Source: Rhodopseudomonas julia (GTDB lineage Bacteria; Pseudomonadota; Alphaproteobacteria; Rhizobiales; Afifellaceae). Taken from it: a stretch of DNA of 64,000 nucleotides. The DNA lies in contig NZ_JAUSUK010000002.1 of NCBI RefSeq assembly GCF_030813515.1, positions 1,674,001-1,738,000 on the forward strand, written 5' to 3'. The position numbers and the translations under genes are program-made. Under the pieces are notes generated by a model. That model was not told the origin of the DNA, searched no databases, and worked only from the letters and a program-made list of their open reading frames with translations. This document shows, piece by piece, positions 1 to 7,543 of the stretch. The number at the start of each line of letters is the position of its first letter. The stretch's first letter is position 1.

Positions 1-194
1 TCCCCCGCTTCGGTCAGAGCGACGCTCCTCGTCGTGCGTGCGAAGATCGCCTGGCCGAGTCTCTCTTCTACGAGCCGGACGGCGTGGCTCACCGCCGAAG
101 GGCTCATACCCAGTTCGCCGGCCGCTGCAGCAAACCCCTTTCGCCGCGCCACGGCCGCCACGACGAACAGGTGGCTGAGAAGATCACGCTCCAT
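1..194 (-). CDS. LysR-family transcriptional regulator, N-terminal fragment (runs off the left edge)
   Basis: Only the first 64 codons lie in the window; the rest is beyond base 1. They encode the N-terminal winged helix-turn-helix of a LysR regulator: the helix pair around residues 20-45 (GFAAAAGELGMSPSAVSHAV) and the following wing ending RSVALTEAG are typical. The ATG at 194 faces away from the aldo/keto reductase at 313, so the 118-bp gap is probably a shared divergent promoter, and the reductase is the obvious candidate target. No inducer can be inferred because the effector domain is not visible. Confidence 0.85.
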   Translation of the reverse strand, partial: MERDLLSHLFVVAAVARRKGFAAAAGELGMSPSAVSHAVRLVEERLGQAIFARTTRSVALTEAG

Positions 195-312
195 TGCTGC
201 ACCCAATCGCACAATGCATGCGAGGGAAACATCTTATCGCATGAAACCTGATCGCTCATGCTTCTTCCTCTCCAGGCAAGGCTCCCGGCATCCGGTGGAG
301 GGGATGATGACG

Positions 313-1407
313 ATGGATTACTACACGCTCGGAAGAAGCGGCCTCAGAGTAAGTCGCCTCACCCTCGGCACGATGACCTTCGGAACGGAATGGGGCTGGG
401 GCGCAGACCGAGAGACGGCACAGTCCCTCGTCAATGCGTATGTGGAGACAGGCGGCAATTTCTTCGATACGGCCGACCTCTATACGGAGGGCACCAGCGA
501 GGAATGGCTGGGCGCATTCATCGCCGAACGGGGCCTTCGAGATCGCGCGGTGATCGCCACGAAATTCAGCTACAACGCCGAGCCCGGCAATCCGAATACG
601 GGCGGGAACGGTCGCAAGAATATCCTGCGGGCCCTCGAAGGCTCTCTCAGGCGGCTCAGGACCGACTATGTCGATCTCTACCTTCTGCATACCTGGGACC
701 GGCTGACGCCAGCCGAAGAAGTGCTGCGCACCCTTGATGATCTCGTTACGGCGGGCAAAGTCCGCCACATCGGTCTCTCCGACGTGCCAGCCTGGTATGC
801 GGGACGCACCCAGGCCATCGCCGAGCTGAGAGGCTTCGAGCCCGTCTGCACGCTGCAGCTCGAATACTCGCTGGCAGAGCGCAATATCGAGCACGAATTC
901 GTGCCCTTTGGGCTTGCGAGCGGCGCGGGCATCATGGCCTGGAGTCCACTCGCGTCGGGCCTTCTCTCCGGCAAATATCATCCGGGAGCGCAGGCTTCAG
1001 GACGGCTTGAGACTTTGAGGGGATCGTCCAATCCCGGCTTTCAAAAACTCACCGAGCGGAACTTTTCGATCGTCGCCGAGCTCGAAACGGTGGCGAACCT
1101 ACTCGACCGTTCGATGGCGCAGGTCGCCATCAACTGGGTGGCGACGCAGCCCGGCGTCGCCTCGGTCATCCTCGGAGCGACCAGGCGGGCGCAGCTCGCC
1201 GACACTCTCGGCGCACTCGATTTCGTCATTCCGCCAGAACTTCGGGCGCGCCTCGAGCATGTGAGCCAACCCGCCACCCCCTTCCCCTACACCTTCTTCG
1301 GTGCAGAGCTGCAGGGCGGCATTACGGGGGGCACGACGGTCGGCGACAAACCGGCGGGCTATGCTCCGCCGATGATGATCGCCGGTGCATTTGCGGGTGT
1401 CGCGTGA
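313..1407 (+). CDS. Aldo/keto reductase
   Basis: This 364-residue cytosolic NADPH-dependent oxidoreductase belongs to the aldo/keto reductase (TIM-barrel) superfamily, which reduces aldehydes and ketones or oxidises alcohols. The catalytic tetrad is visible: D52 and Y57 in FFDTADLYTEG, K84 in IATKF and H126 in DLYLLHTWDR. The frame is open much further upstream, but the ATG at 313 is preceded by GGAGGGG at 297-303 with 9-base spacing and gives the usual N-terminus MDYYTLGRSGL. ATGs at 304 and 307 sit too close to the Shine-Dalgarno. It is divergent from a LysR gene, its likely regulator. The physiological substrate is not deducible. Confidence 0.9.
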   Translation: MDYYTLGRSGLRVSRLTLGTMTFGTEWGWGADRETAQSLVNAYVETGGNFFDTADLYTEGTSEEWLGAFIAERGLRDRAVIATKFSYNAEPGNPNTGGNGRKNILRALEGSLRRLRTDYVDLYLLHTWDRLTPAEEVLRTLDDLVTAGKVRHIGLSDVPAWYAGRTQAIAELRGFEPVCTLQLEYSLAERNIEHEFVPFGLASGAGIMAWSPLASGLLSGKYHPGAQASGRLETLRGSSNPGFQKLTERNFSIVAELETVANLLDRSMAQVAINWVATQPGVASVILGATRRAQLADTLGALDFVIPPELRARLEHVSQPATPFPYTFFGAELQGGITGGTTVGDKPAGYAPPMMIAGAFAGVA

Positions 1408-1439
1408 AGCGAGACGCGACCCGGGGTCTCAATGGGCAC

Positions 1440-1524
1440 GGCCGGGCAAAGCCCGGCCCTCCTGACAGAGAAAGCAGTTGGAGCGACAGCGAGAGCGCAT
1501 CCGATCGGCGGGACAGCCGATCGG
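1440..1524. other. Two inverted repeats between convergent genes (possible bidirectional terminator)
   Basis: The 131-bp gap between the convergent aldo/keto reductase and mmsA holds two perfect inverted repeats. One has an 8-bp stem with an AAA loop (1440-1447 with 1451-1458). The other has a 9-bp stem CCGATCGGC/GCCGATCGG with a 6-base spacer (1501-1509 with 1516-1524). Neither is followed by a T-run on either strand, so they are not textbook intrinsic terminators. They may protect 3' ends or act with Rho. Confidence 0.4.
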
Positions 1525-1538
1525 ATGCGATCCGCCTT

Positions 1539-3035
1539 CTACCGCATGGTCGGCATGATGAATTCGGCACCATCCTTGATGCCGGAGGGCCAGCGCGAGG
1601 TCACCGTCTTCGTCTTCGTGTAAAAACGAATGGAATCGGGGCCGTGCTGATTGAGATCGCCATAGCCTGACCGCTTCCAGCCACCAAAGGTGTGATAGGC
1701 CAGCGGCACCGGGATCGGCACGTTGATGCCGACCATGCCGACTTCCACCTTCGAGGCGAAATCGCGGGCGGCATCGCCGTCGCGCGTAAAGATCGCGACG
1801 CCGTTGCCGTATTCGTGCTTCGTCGGCAGATCGAGCGCTTCCTGATAATCCTTGGCGCGGACGACGGAGAGAACAGGCCCGAAGATCTCCTCTTTGTAGA
1901 TGCGCATGTCCGCCGTGACGCGGTCGAACAGGCAACCACCCATGTAGAAGCCATTCTCGTAGCCCTGCATGGTGAAGCCGCGGCCGTCGACGACGAGGTC
2001 GGCGCCCTCTTCGACACCGAGATCGACATAGCCGCGAACCTTCTTCACCGCCTCGGCGGTGACCAGCGGACCGAAATCGGCGTCCGGATCGGTCGAGAGG
2101 CCGATCTTCAGACTTTCCACCCGCGGAATGAGCTTTTCCATGAGCCTGTCCGCGGTCTCCTCGCCGACGGGGACGGCAACGGAAATCGCCATGCAGCGCT
2201 CGCCGGCAGAGCCGTAGCCTGCACCGATCAGGGCATCGACGGCACGATCCAAATCGGCGTCAGGCATGACGATCATGTGGTTCTTGGCGCCGCCGAAACA
2301 CTGCACACGCTTTCCGGATGCGCAGCCCTTTCCATAGATGTACTCGGCAATCGCGGAGGAGCCGACGAAGCCGATCGCCTTGATGTCCGGATCCTCAAGA
2401 ATTGAATCAACGGCCTCCTTGTCGCCGTTGACGACGTTGAGAATTCCAGCCGGCAGACCCGCCTCGATCATGAGCTCTGCAAGGCGCATCGGCACGCCCG
2501 GATCGCGCTCGGACGGTTTCAGGATGAAGGCATTGCCGCAAGCGATCGCCGGAGCGAACTTCCACATCGGGATCATGGCAGGAAAGTTGAACGGCGTAAT
2601 GCCGGCGACGACGCCGAGAGGCTGGCGCATGGAATACATGTCGATGCCCGGCCCGGCGTTCTCGGAAAACTCGCCCTTCATCAAATGGGGAATGCCGCAG
2701 GCGAACTCCGCCACTTCGAGGCCGCGCTGAATGTCGCCTCGCGCATCCGGAACGGTCTTGCCATGCTCACGCGCCAGAAGCTCGGCGAGACTGTCGTATT
2801 CCTGATGTACGAGTTCGAGAAACTTCATCAAAACGCGAGCGCGCTTCTGCGGGTTCTGCGCCGCCCAACCAGGCTGCGCCGCCTTGGCGTTCTCCACCGC
2901 CTCACGCATTTCCGCGCGCGAGGCGAGCGCCACTTTCGCCTGCACCTCGCCGGTCATCGGCAAGAAAACGTCGGCCGTGCGCCCACTCTTGCCCGCCACG
3001 TTGCGACCGCCGATGAAATGTCCGATTTCGCGCAT
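1539..3035 (-). CDS. mmsA: CoA-acylating methylmalonate-semialdehyde dehydrogenase
   Basis: MmsA/IolA converts methylmalonate semialdehyde to propionyl-CoA, and malonate semialdehyde to acetyl-CoA, with NAD and CoA. It acts in valine, beta-alanine and inositol breakdown. The protein has 498 residues, the family's usual length. The catalytic cysteine is C281 in AGERCMAIS. The position that holds the general-base glutamate in hydrolytic aldehyde dehydrogenases reads FGGAKNH here, which is the mark of the CoA-dependent subfamily. AAGGAG precedes the ATG at 3035 with good spacing. The gene stands alone and convergent with the aldo/keto reductase. No mmsB or valine-pathway neighbour is present. 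Confidence 0.95.
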   Translation of the reverse strand: MREIGHFIGGRNVAGKSGRTADVFLPMTGEVQAKVALASRAEMREAVENAKAAQPGWAAQNPQKRARVLMKFLELVHQEYDSLAELLAREHGKTVPDARGDIQRGLEVAEFACGIPHLMKGEFSENAGPGIDMYSMRQPLGVVAGITPFNFPAMIPMWKFAPAIACGNAFILKPSERDPGVPMRLAELMIEAGLPAGILNVVNGDKEAVDSILEDPDIKAIGFVGSSAIAEYIYGKGCASGKRVQCFGGAKNHMIVMPDADLDRAVDALIGAGYGSAGERCMAISVAVPVGEETADRLMEKLIPRVESLKIGLSTDPDADFGPLVTAEAVKKVRGYVDLGVEEGADLVVDGRGFTMQGYENGFYMGGCLFDRVTADMRIYKEEIFGPVLSVVRAKDYQEALDLPTKHEYGNGVAIFTRDGDAARDFASKVEVGMVGINVPIPVPLAYHTFGGWKRSGYGDLNQHGPDSIRFYTKTKTVTSRWPSGIKDGAEFIMPTMR

Positions 3036-3203
3036 TCAGTTCTCCTTGTCGCGCTCCTTCAATCCTGCTGCAGACATCCCGGAGCCTTCAGCGAGTGATC
3101 GCCGCAGAGGAGGAGAAAAACAACCCCGGGCAGCGCACTCTTGCCGTGTGGCGATGACAATCCACCTGTTGTGGACCTATGGTCGGTCCATATGCGGGGT
3201 TCG

Positions 3204-3941
3204 ATGAGCACGAACTATCTCGATTTTTACATGATCGACGGCAGCGATATCGTGATCCGCCCGGCCGCGCGTGAGCGCCGATGGATGGATCAGACGAGCC
3301 ATCGCTTCGCCTATCGCTGCCTGCCTCTCGCCATCGCCAACTCGCATTGCTGGGAAATTCTGAACCCTGCGAAATTCACAGCCAGCTGGGATGGCACCGA
3401 TGCGCTGGAGGCTATCGATATCAGCTACCGAGAGGCGCACCGGCACCCCGCGATGAGCCATTTCGGCCACGGCATTCTCACATTTACGGTCCCGGCCTTG
3501 ATCCGCACCCCACCGGGATATGATCTTTGGGTCATGGGGCCGCCCAACCTCATCAAGGCCGATATCCAGGCGCTCAACGGTGTGGTGGAGACAGACTGGG
3601 CGACCGCCACCTTCACCATGAACTGGCGCTTCACCCGCCCCGGGGCCAGCGTCACCTTCGAGAAGGACGAGCCGTTCTGCGCTTTCTTTCCGGTCCGCCG
3701 GGGAGAAATCGAGACTTTTGAGGCCCGCCGCCGGGCGCTCGGTGACGATCCGGAGCTTGCCGCCGCCTATCACGAATGGGCGGAAGGACGGCGAAGCTTC
3801 AACGAAGAGCTCGCCTCGCCGGATTCTGAGGCCGCGCGCAAGAAGTGGCAGCGCGACTACTTGAAGGGGCCGCAAGAGGCGCTGTCGCCGCCGCATCGTA
3901 CCAAGGTCGTCTTGCGCAAAACGAAGAAAACGGACGACTGA
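3204..3941 (+). CDS. DUF6065-like conserved protein
   Basis: This is a 245-residue soluble protein of unknown function. The pattern resembles DUF6065: a hydrophobic N-terminus (LDFYMIDG), a central PGYDLWVMGPPN segment and IVETDW-type residues (GVVETDWATATFTMNWRFTRPG) followed by a charged helical tail. No catalytic motif, signal peptide or membrane segment can be seen. The ATG at 3204 is chosen because GGGG lies 5 bases upstream; an in-frame ATG at 3192 is also possible. It is divergent from mmsA and has no obvious operon partner. The family assignment is from memory of its motif layout and is moderately sure. Confidence 0.7.
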   Translation: MSTNYLDFYMIDGSDIVIRPAARERRWMDQTSHRFAYRCLPLAIANSHCWEILNPAKFTASWDGTDALEAIDISYREAHRHPAMSHFGHGILTFTVPALIRTPPGYDLWVMGPPNLIKADIQALNGVVETDWATATFTMNWRFTRPGASVTFEKDEPFCAFFPVRRGEIETFEARRRALGDDPELAAAYHEWAEGRRSFNEELASPDSEAARKKWQRDYLKGPQEALSPPHRTKVVLRKTKKTDD

Positions 3942-4092
3942 GCCGATCAGGATCTTCGCCTGCGCGAAGCCCATCCGAGACCTTCATGGAATTTGCACGT
4001 CGAACGAGCCGGGAACCGCAACGATCCCGACGGCGTTTCTTGCTGCAAAAGAGCCGGCCCAACGGGGGCGCCGGACAAAACGAAGGTTCTCC

Positions 4093-4251
4093 ATGTCGGT
4101 CGGAACAATTCTTCTTATCATCTTGATCTTGATCCTGCTCGGTGCAGTGCCGGCCTGGCCCTATAGTCGCGGCTGGGGCTACGGACCATCCGGGATCGTC
4201 GGCCTCATCCTGGTCATCCTCATCATCATGCTTTTGCTGGGATATGTCTGA
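4093..4251 (+). CDS. DUF3309-type 52-residue membrane protein
   Basis: This tiny protein has two hydrophobic helices (residues 3-19 and 34-49) joined by a short polar turn rich in Trp, Tyr, Gly and Pro (PAWPYSRGWGYGPSG). That layout is characteristic of the DUF3309 family, common in alphaproteobacteria and of unknown function. GAAGG lies 5-6 bases before the ATG. A strong intrinsic terminator follows at 4323-4354, so it is probably a single-gene transcript. Confidence 0.85.
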   Translation: MSVGTILLIILILILLGAVPAWPYSRGWGYGPSGIVGLILVILIIMLLLGYV

Positions 4252-4322
4252 GGCGGCGTAGATCGGTCGCACCACCGCCTCGCTTGATGGACGGGGCGCG
4301 GTCTTCCATATCAACAACGACA

Positions 4323-4354
4323 GGGCGGCGGTCTTTCACGGCCGCCGTCTTTTT
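4323..4354 (+). terminator. Rho-independent terminator after the DUF3309 gene
   Basis: The left arm at 4323-4331 (GGGCGGCGG) pairs with the right arm at 4342-4350 (CCGCCGTCT), allowing two G-U pairs. Five T residues follow at 4350-4354. It separates the small membrane protein gene from the cytochrome gene at 4380. Confidence 0.75.
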
Positions 4355-4379
4355 GATTTGGAGTGCGTTGGAGACGATG

Positions 4380-4652
4380 ATGAAAAGAGCGATGTTGTTT
4401 GCCCTGGCTGCCGTGGCTTTCGGGGCGGCCGCAGGTACCGCACAAAGCCAGGATTTTGACGCCGCCTCCGTCTTCACGAGCAAATGCGCCGCCTGCCACG
4501 GCACGCTGGCTCCGAACAAAGCGGCCATGGCGGAGCTGGACCTTGAGCAGTTTCAGCAAAAGATCGCCACCCATCCCAATCTCGGCGGGGTTGTAGAGGG
4601 GCTGACCGAGCCTCAGATCGAGGCCCTGCACACCTACGTCCAGGAGAAATAG
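4380..4652 (+). CDS. Small periplasmic monohaem cytochrome c
   Basis: The 90-residue product has a Sec signal peptide (about residues 1-22, ending near GTAQSQ) and a single haem-binding site C36-A-A-C39-H40. The mature domain is only about 66 residues and contains a Leu/Gln-rich helix. No clear distal methionine can be assigned; M50 is the only candidate. The start at 4380 has GGAG 6 bases upstream; the ATG at 4377 is only 3 bases from it. A tetrahaem NapC-type gene follows 127 bp downstream in the same direction, so the two may exchange electrons. The partner enzyme is not in the window. Confidence 0.8.
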   Translation: MKRAMLFALAAVAFGAAAGTAQSQDFDAASVFTSKCAACHGTLAPNKAAMAELDLEQFQQKIATHPNLGGVVEGLTEPQIEALHTYVQEK

Positions 4653-4734
4653 AAGCCGGTGCGCCCCAGGCGACCGCGCGCCGCACTTCTTACTCCCCTC
4701 GCTGCCGCCTAAGTCTCTCTTGTCCGACAAAGAA

Positions 4735-4756
4735 GGCGCGTCCGCCCGGACGCGCC
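4735..4756 (+). other. Perfect 9-bp inverted repeat in the leader of the tetrahaem cytochrome gene
   Basis: GGCGCGTCC (4735-4743) and GGACGCGCC (4748-4756) form a perfect stem with a GCCC loop, 24 bases before the start codon of the NapC-type gene. No T-run follows. It could be a leader hairpin affecting translation or the 3' end of the upstream cytochrome transcript. Confidence 0.45.
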
Positions 4757-4779
4757 GATCGGGCAACGGGGGATTTTTC

Positions 4780-5379
4780 ATGAAATGGGCAGCACTCGGC
4801 CTCGTGGCGGTTGGCGGCGTTATCGGCCTGGCCGTTGCAGGCGCGACCACCACCGTGGTCGAGAAGACCGGCACCAACGAATTTTGTCTTGCCTGTCACG
4901 AAATGTCGTGGCCGCAGGAGACCTACACCCAACAAGCGCACTACAAGAACGCCTCCGGCGTCCGTGCGCCTTGCATCACCTGTCATGTCGATAGCCACCC
5001 ATGGACCGATTACCTTTGGGGCAAGGCGACGGCAGGCGCGAAGGACGTGTGGGGCCACTTCACCGGCGAACTGTCGACACGCGAGGAATACGACGCCAAG
5101 CGCGAAGAGATGTCGGAACAGGTCTGGGCCTATCTGGAGCGCACTGATTCGGAGACTTGCCGCACCTGTCATGACGAAGCGGCCATGGCGCTTGAGAAAC
5201 AGAGCCAGGCGGCACAATTCGCCCACCAGCAGGCGCAGGGCGCCAACCTCACCTGCATCGCCTGTCACAAAGGGATCGGTCACGGCCCGGTCGGCGATCA
5301 GGCGGCCTCACACGGACACGCCAACGAGATGGCAGATCTTGCAGGAGAACTCGCGGACGTGCTTGGCTCCCAAAAGTGA
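4780..5379 (+). CDS. NapC/NirT-family tetrahaem cytochrome c
   Basis: This 199-residue membrane-anchored cytochrome carries quinol electrons to periplasmic reductases in its family. An N-terminal helix (residues 4-24) is the membrane anchor. Four CxxCH motifs follow: C36-x2-C39-H40, C65-x2-C68-H69, C127-x2-C130-H131 and C159-x2-C162-H163. The start at 4780 is supported by GGGGGA 6 bases upstream; an upstream in-frame start would add polar residues before the anchor. It is preceded by a small cytochrome c and followed by a strong terminator. No nitrate, TMAO or nitrite reductase gene is adjacent, so its electron acceptor is unknown. Confidence 0.88.
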   Translation: MKWAALGLVAVGGVIGLAVAGATTTVVEKTGTNEFCLACHEMSWPQETYTQQAHYKNASGVRAPCITCHVDSHPWTDYLWGKATAGAKDVWGHFTGELSTREEYDAKREEMSEQVWAYLERTDSETCRTCHDEAAMALEKQSQAAQFAHQQAQGANLTCIACHKGIGHGPVGDQAASHGHANEMADLAGELADVLGSQK

Positions 5380-5384
5380 TGGCA

Positions 5385-5429
5385 CGTGGCCGGCGGCGTT
5401 TCTGATGGCGGCCGGCCACGCAGCTTTTT
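5385..5429 (+). terminator. Intrinsic terminator after the tetrahaem cytochrome gene
   Basis: A perfect 10-bp stem (CGTGGCCGGC at 5385-5394 with GCCGGCCACG at 5411-5420) encloses a 16-base loop. CAGC and five Ts follow (5425-5429). It ends just before the Shine-Dalgarno of the RatA-like gene, so that gene may partly depend on readthrough or on its own promoter. Confidence 0.7.
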
Positions 5430-5437
5430 GAGGCCCA

Positions 5438-5917
5438 ATGTCCCGACACCTTGAGACGACGCGTTTCGTTGCGCTGCCCCAGGAAGAGGTCTTCGACCTC
5501 GTCTCCGACGTTGAGAGCTATCCCGAATTCCTTCCCGGCTTTCTGGAGGCGCGGATCCTCGAGCGCGACGGCGATGCACTCCTCGTCATGCAGCGCGTCG
5601 GACTGCCGGGCCTGACGATTGCGTTTCGTAGCCGTGCCGAACTGACGCGGCCGGACCGTCTTCTTATCACCTCACACGACAAACCGTTTCGTTCGCTGCG
5701 CCATGAATGGCACTTCGAGGCGATCGAAAAGGCGCGCACCAAGGTGACGATGCGTGTCGACTTCGCCCTCGTTGGTGCGGGATTTGGCGGCTTCAAGGAA
5801 GCCGTGGTGCGCCAGCTCTATGCTCGCTCTGTGGAAGCGTTCGAGGCACGCGCCCGCGAGCGGGCACTCGCGCAAGCCCGCAAAATCCAAACCGGCGGCT
5901 CCAGCGGTGGCACATAA
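5438..5917 (+). CDS. RatA/Coq10-like START-domain protein
   Basis: This 159-residue SRPBCC/START-fold protein belongs to the group annotated as RatA toxin or Coq10 ubiquinone-binding protein. The start RHLETTRFVALPQEEVFDLVSDVESYPEFLPG is the hallmark; the rest gives the helix-grip fold with a final long amphipathic helix. In alphaproteobacteria these proteins are thought to chaperone ubiquinone, and a toxin role is unproven. GAGG lies 4-5 bases before the ATG. The cytochrome genes upstream make a link to the quinone pool plausible, but that is inference. Confidence 0.85.
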   Translation: MSRHLETTRFVALPQEEVFDLVSDVESYPEFLPGFLEARILERDGDALLVMQRVGLPGLTIAFRSRAELTRPDRLLITSHDKPFRSLRHEWHFEAIEKARTKVTMRVDFALVGAGFGGFKEAVVRQLYARSVEAFEARARERALAQARKIQTGGSSGGT

Positions 5918-6025
5918 GGTGTGCGCGGCCGAGAGATAACGGCGCACCGCGGCTTGACGGTGAAAAAACCCCACCGTATATCGCACGCGGTCCGTTAGCC
6001 TTGCATCGCGAGGCGGCCTGCGGGC

Positions 6026-6102
6026 GGCGGAGTAGCTCAGTCGGTTAGAGCAGCGGAATCATAATCCGCGTGTCGGGGGTTCGAGTCCCTCCTCCGCTAC
6101 CA
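6026..6102 (+). tRNA. tRNA-Met (anticodon CAT), elongator type
   Basis: This is a 77-base cloverleaf with an encoded CCA end (6100-6102). The acceptor arm is GGCGGAG (6026-6032) with CTCCGCT (6092-6098), containing one terminal G-U pair. The D-arm has GCTC/GAGC, the anticodon CAT is at 6060-6062 with GCGGA/TCCGC flanks, and the T-arm has GGTTCGAGTCC. The G1-U72 pair and the body sequence match elongator Met rather than initiator tRNA. A CAT-reading Ile2 tRNA is less likely. A run of Ts follows the CCA within a few bases. Confidence 0.95.
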
Positions 6103-6156
6103 GCCTTTTTATCACGAAAAATCAAACGGTTATGCGTCTCTCTTAATGTGGCGACT

Positions 6157-6195
6157 GGGATACATCTCCCGGTCATGTACGGGAAGATGTAACCC
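6157..6195 (+). other. Long near-perfect hairpin between tRNA-Met and the TPP riboswitch
   Basis: GGGATACATCTCCCG (6157-6171) pairs with CGGGAAGATGTAACCC (6180-6195) except for one A-A mismatch and one bulged base. The loop is 8 bases. It lies in a 254-bp non-coding stretch between the tRNA and the riboswitch. No T-run follows, so it is not a clear terminator. It may be part of a small RNA, a processing site or an operator. Confidence 0.5.
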
Positions 6196-6356
6196 ATGGC
6201 GCGCACCTCCTGCTTGCTACGCCGCGGCGGTCGGTCGCCGCACCGAGGGCCTGGACGATTCCGTCTGCGTTGTCCGTCGAGGTCATTGTGAAAATAGCCG
6301 GCAGGCGGCCGCAGCGATGCTTGCCGGGCCGGCGCATATCCACTAGGTCTGAAGTT

Positions 6357-6445
6357 GCTCACACGGGGTGCCCATACGGGCTGAGAGGCTTATCCGCCAA
6401 CCCGCTGAACCTGATCCGGCTCGCACCGGCGGAGGGATGGAGAGC
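6357..6445 (+). promoter_or_regulatory. TPP (thiamine pyrophosphate) riboswitch / THI element
   Basis: The conserved core is plain to read: ACACGGGGTGCCC near 6361, GGGCTGAGAGG near 6378, then ACCCGCTGAACCTGATC near 6399 and CGGCGGAGGGA ending near 6437. GCTC (6357-6360) and GAGC (6442-6445) can close the P1 helix. It sits directly upstream of thiB, so TPP should repress thiBPQ expression. There is no intrinsic terminator before thiB, which suggests control of translation initiation or Rho access. Confidence 0.95.
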
Positions 6446-6498
6446 TTTCGTTGCCGCGAATGCGCCCCTTCCCGCTTTCAAACGACAAGGAGGCGCCC

Positions 6499-7527
6499 TT
6501 GGGCTCGCTGCAATCCCCTTCCATCTTCGTCATCTCAGCCGCCGCCGCGATTGTCTTCGGCACATCCGCCCCCGCCGCGGCGCAGGAGGATAAGCCCTCT
6601 CTGACGGTCTACACTTATGAAAGCTTCGTCGCCGATTATGGGCCGGGCCCGCAGATCAAGGCCGGTTTTGAGAAGACCTGCGGCTGCACAGTGAGATGGG
6701 TCGGGCTGGAGGATGGCGTTGCGATCCTCAACCGTTTGAAGCTCGAAGGTGCCTCGACGTCGGCGGAAGTGGTGGTTGGGCTCGACACCAACCTGATCGC
6801 TGAGGCCAAGGCGAGCGGGCTCTTCGTATCGCATGGCACCGACACATCTGCGGTCGACGTGCCCGGCGGCTTTTCCGATCCGGTTTTCGTGCCCTACGAT
6901 TATGGCTGGTTCGCCGTTGTCTACGACAGCCAAGCGATCGACGTGCCTCCGCAAAGCCTGGAGGCGCTGGTCAGCGGCGATCCGGAGGAGAAGATCGCCA
7001 TCGAAGACCCCCGCAGCTCGACGCCGGGTCTCGGGCTGCTTCTGTGGATGAAGAATGTCTATGGCGACCGCGCCGAGACGAAATGGCGGGAGTTCTCCGA
7101 GCGTATCCTGACAGTGACGCCCGGCTGGAGCGAAGCCTATGGGCTTTTGACGAGTGGCGAAGTTCCGATGGTGCTGAGCTATACCACCTCACCCGCCTAT
7201 CACCTGATCGAGGAGAAGAGCGACCGCTACCGCGCTGCAGCCTTCGATGAGGGCCATTACATCCAGATCGAGGTCGCTGCCCGCATCGCGAACTCCGACC
7301 ATCCAGATCTCGCCCGCGACTTCCTCGCTTATCTGATCTCGCCCGCGGCGCAGGACGTGCTGCCGACCACAAACTGGATGCTGCCGGCCGCAGCGACGGC
7401 CTCGCCGCTGCCCGACGCCTTCGAACAACTTGTGATCCCGGACAAGACCCTGTCTTTCGATCCGCAAACGGTGGCCGACAGCCGCCGTGGCTGGACGCAG
7501 GAATGGCTGCAGGCGCTCGGCAACTGA
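6499..7527 (+). CDS. thiB: Thiamine ABC transporter, periplasmic binding protein ThiB
   Basis: ThiB captures thiamine, TMP or TPP in the periplasm and delivers it to ThiPQ. The 342-residue product has a signal peptide ending near APAAAQ, then the family's start SLTVYTYESFVADYGPGP and the ligand-lobe segment TPGWSEAYGLL. I choose a TTG start at 6499 because AAGGAGG (6487-6493) stands 5 bases before it and it leaves a normal signal peptide. In-frame TTG 6451 and ATG 6460 would add a charged leader and overlap the riboswitch end. The upstream TPP riboswitch and downstream thiP and thiQ confirm the role. Confidence 0.93.
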   Translation: MGSLQSPSIFVISAAAAIVFGTSAPAAAQEDKPSLTVYTYESFVADYGPGPQIKAGFEKTCGCTVRWVGLEDGVAILNRLKLEGASTSAEVVVGLDTNLIAEAKASGLFVSHGTDTSAVDVPGGFSDPVFVPYDYGWFAVVYDSQAIDVPPQSLEALVSGDPEEKIAIEDPRSSTPGLGLLLWMKNVYGDRAETKWREFSERILTVTPGWSEAYGLLTSGEVPMVLSYTTSPAYHLIEEKSDRYRAAAFDEGHYIQIEVAARIANSDHPDLARDFLAYLISPAAQDVLPTTNWMLPAAATASPLPDAFEQLVIPDKTLSFDPQTVADSRRGWTQEWLQALGN

Positions 7528-7543
7528 GGTTTTCCCCCGCGAG

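Noticed and set aside
6045-6362. 105-codon open frame on the minus strand across the tRNA, with the peptide SGGGTRTPDTRIM
   Set aside because: It is the antisense translation of the tRNA-Met gene, a well-known false protein in databases. It also overlaps the riboswitch.
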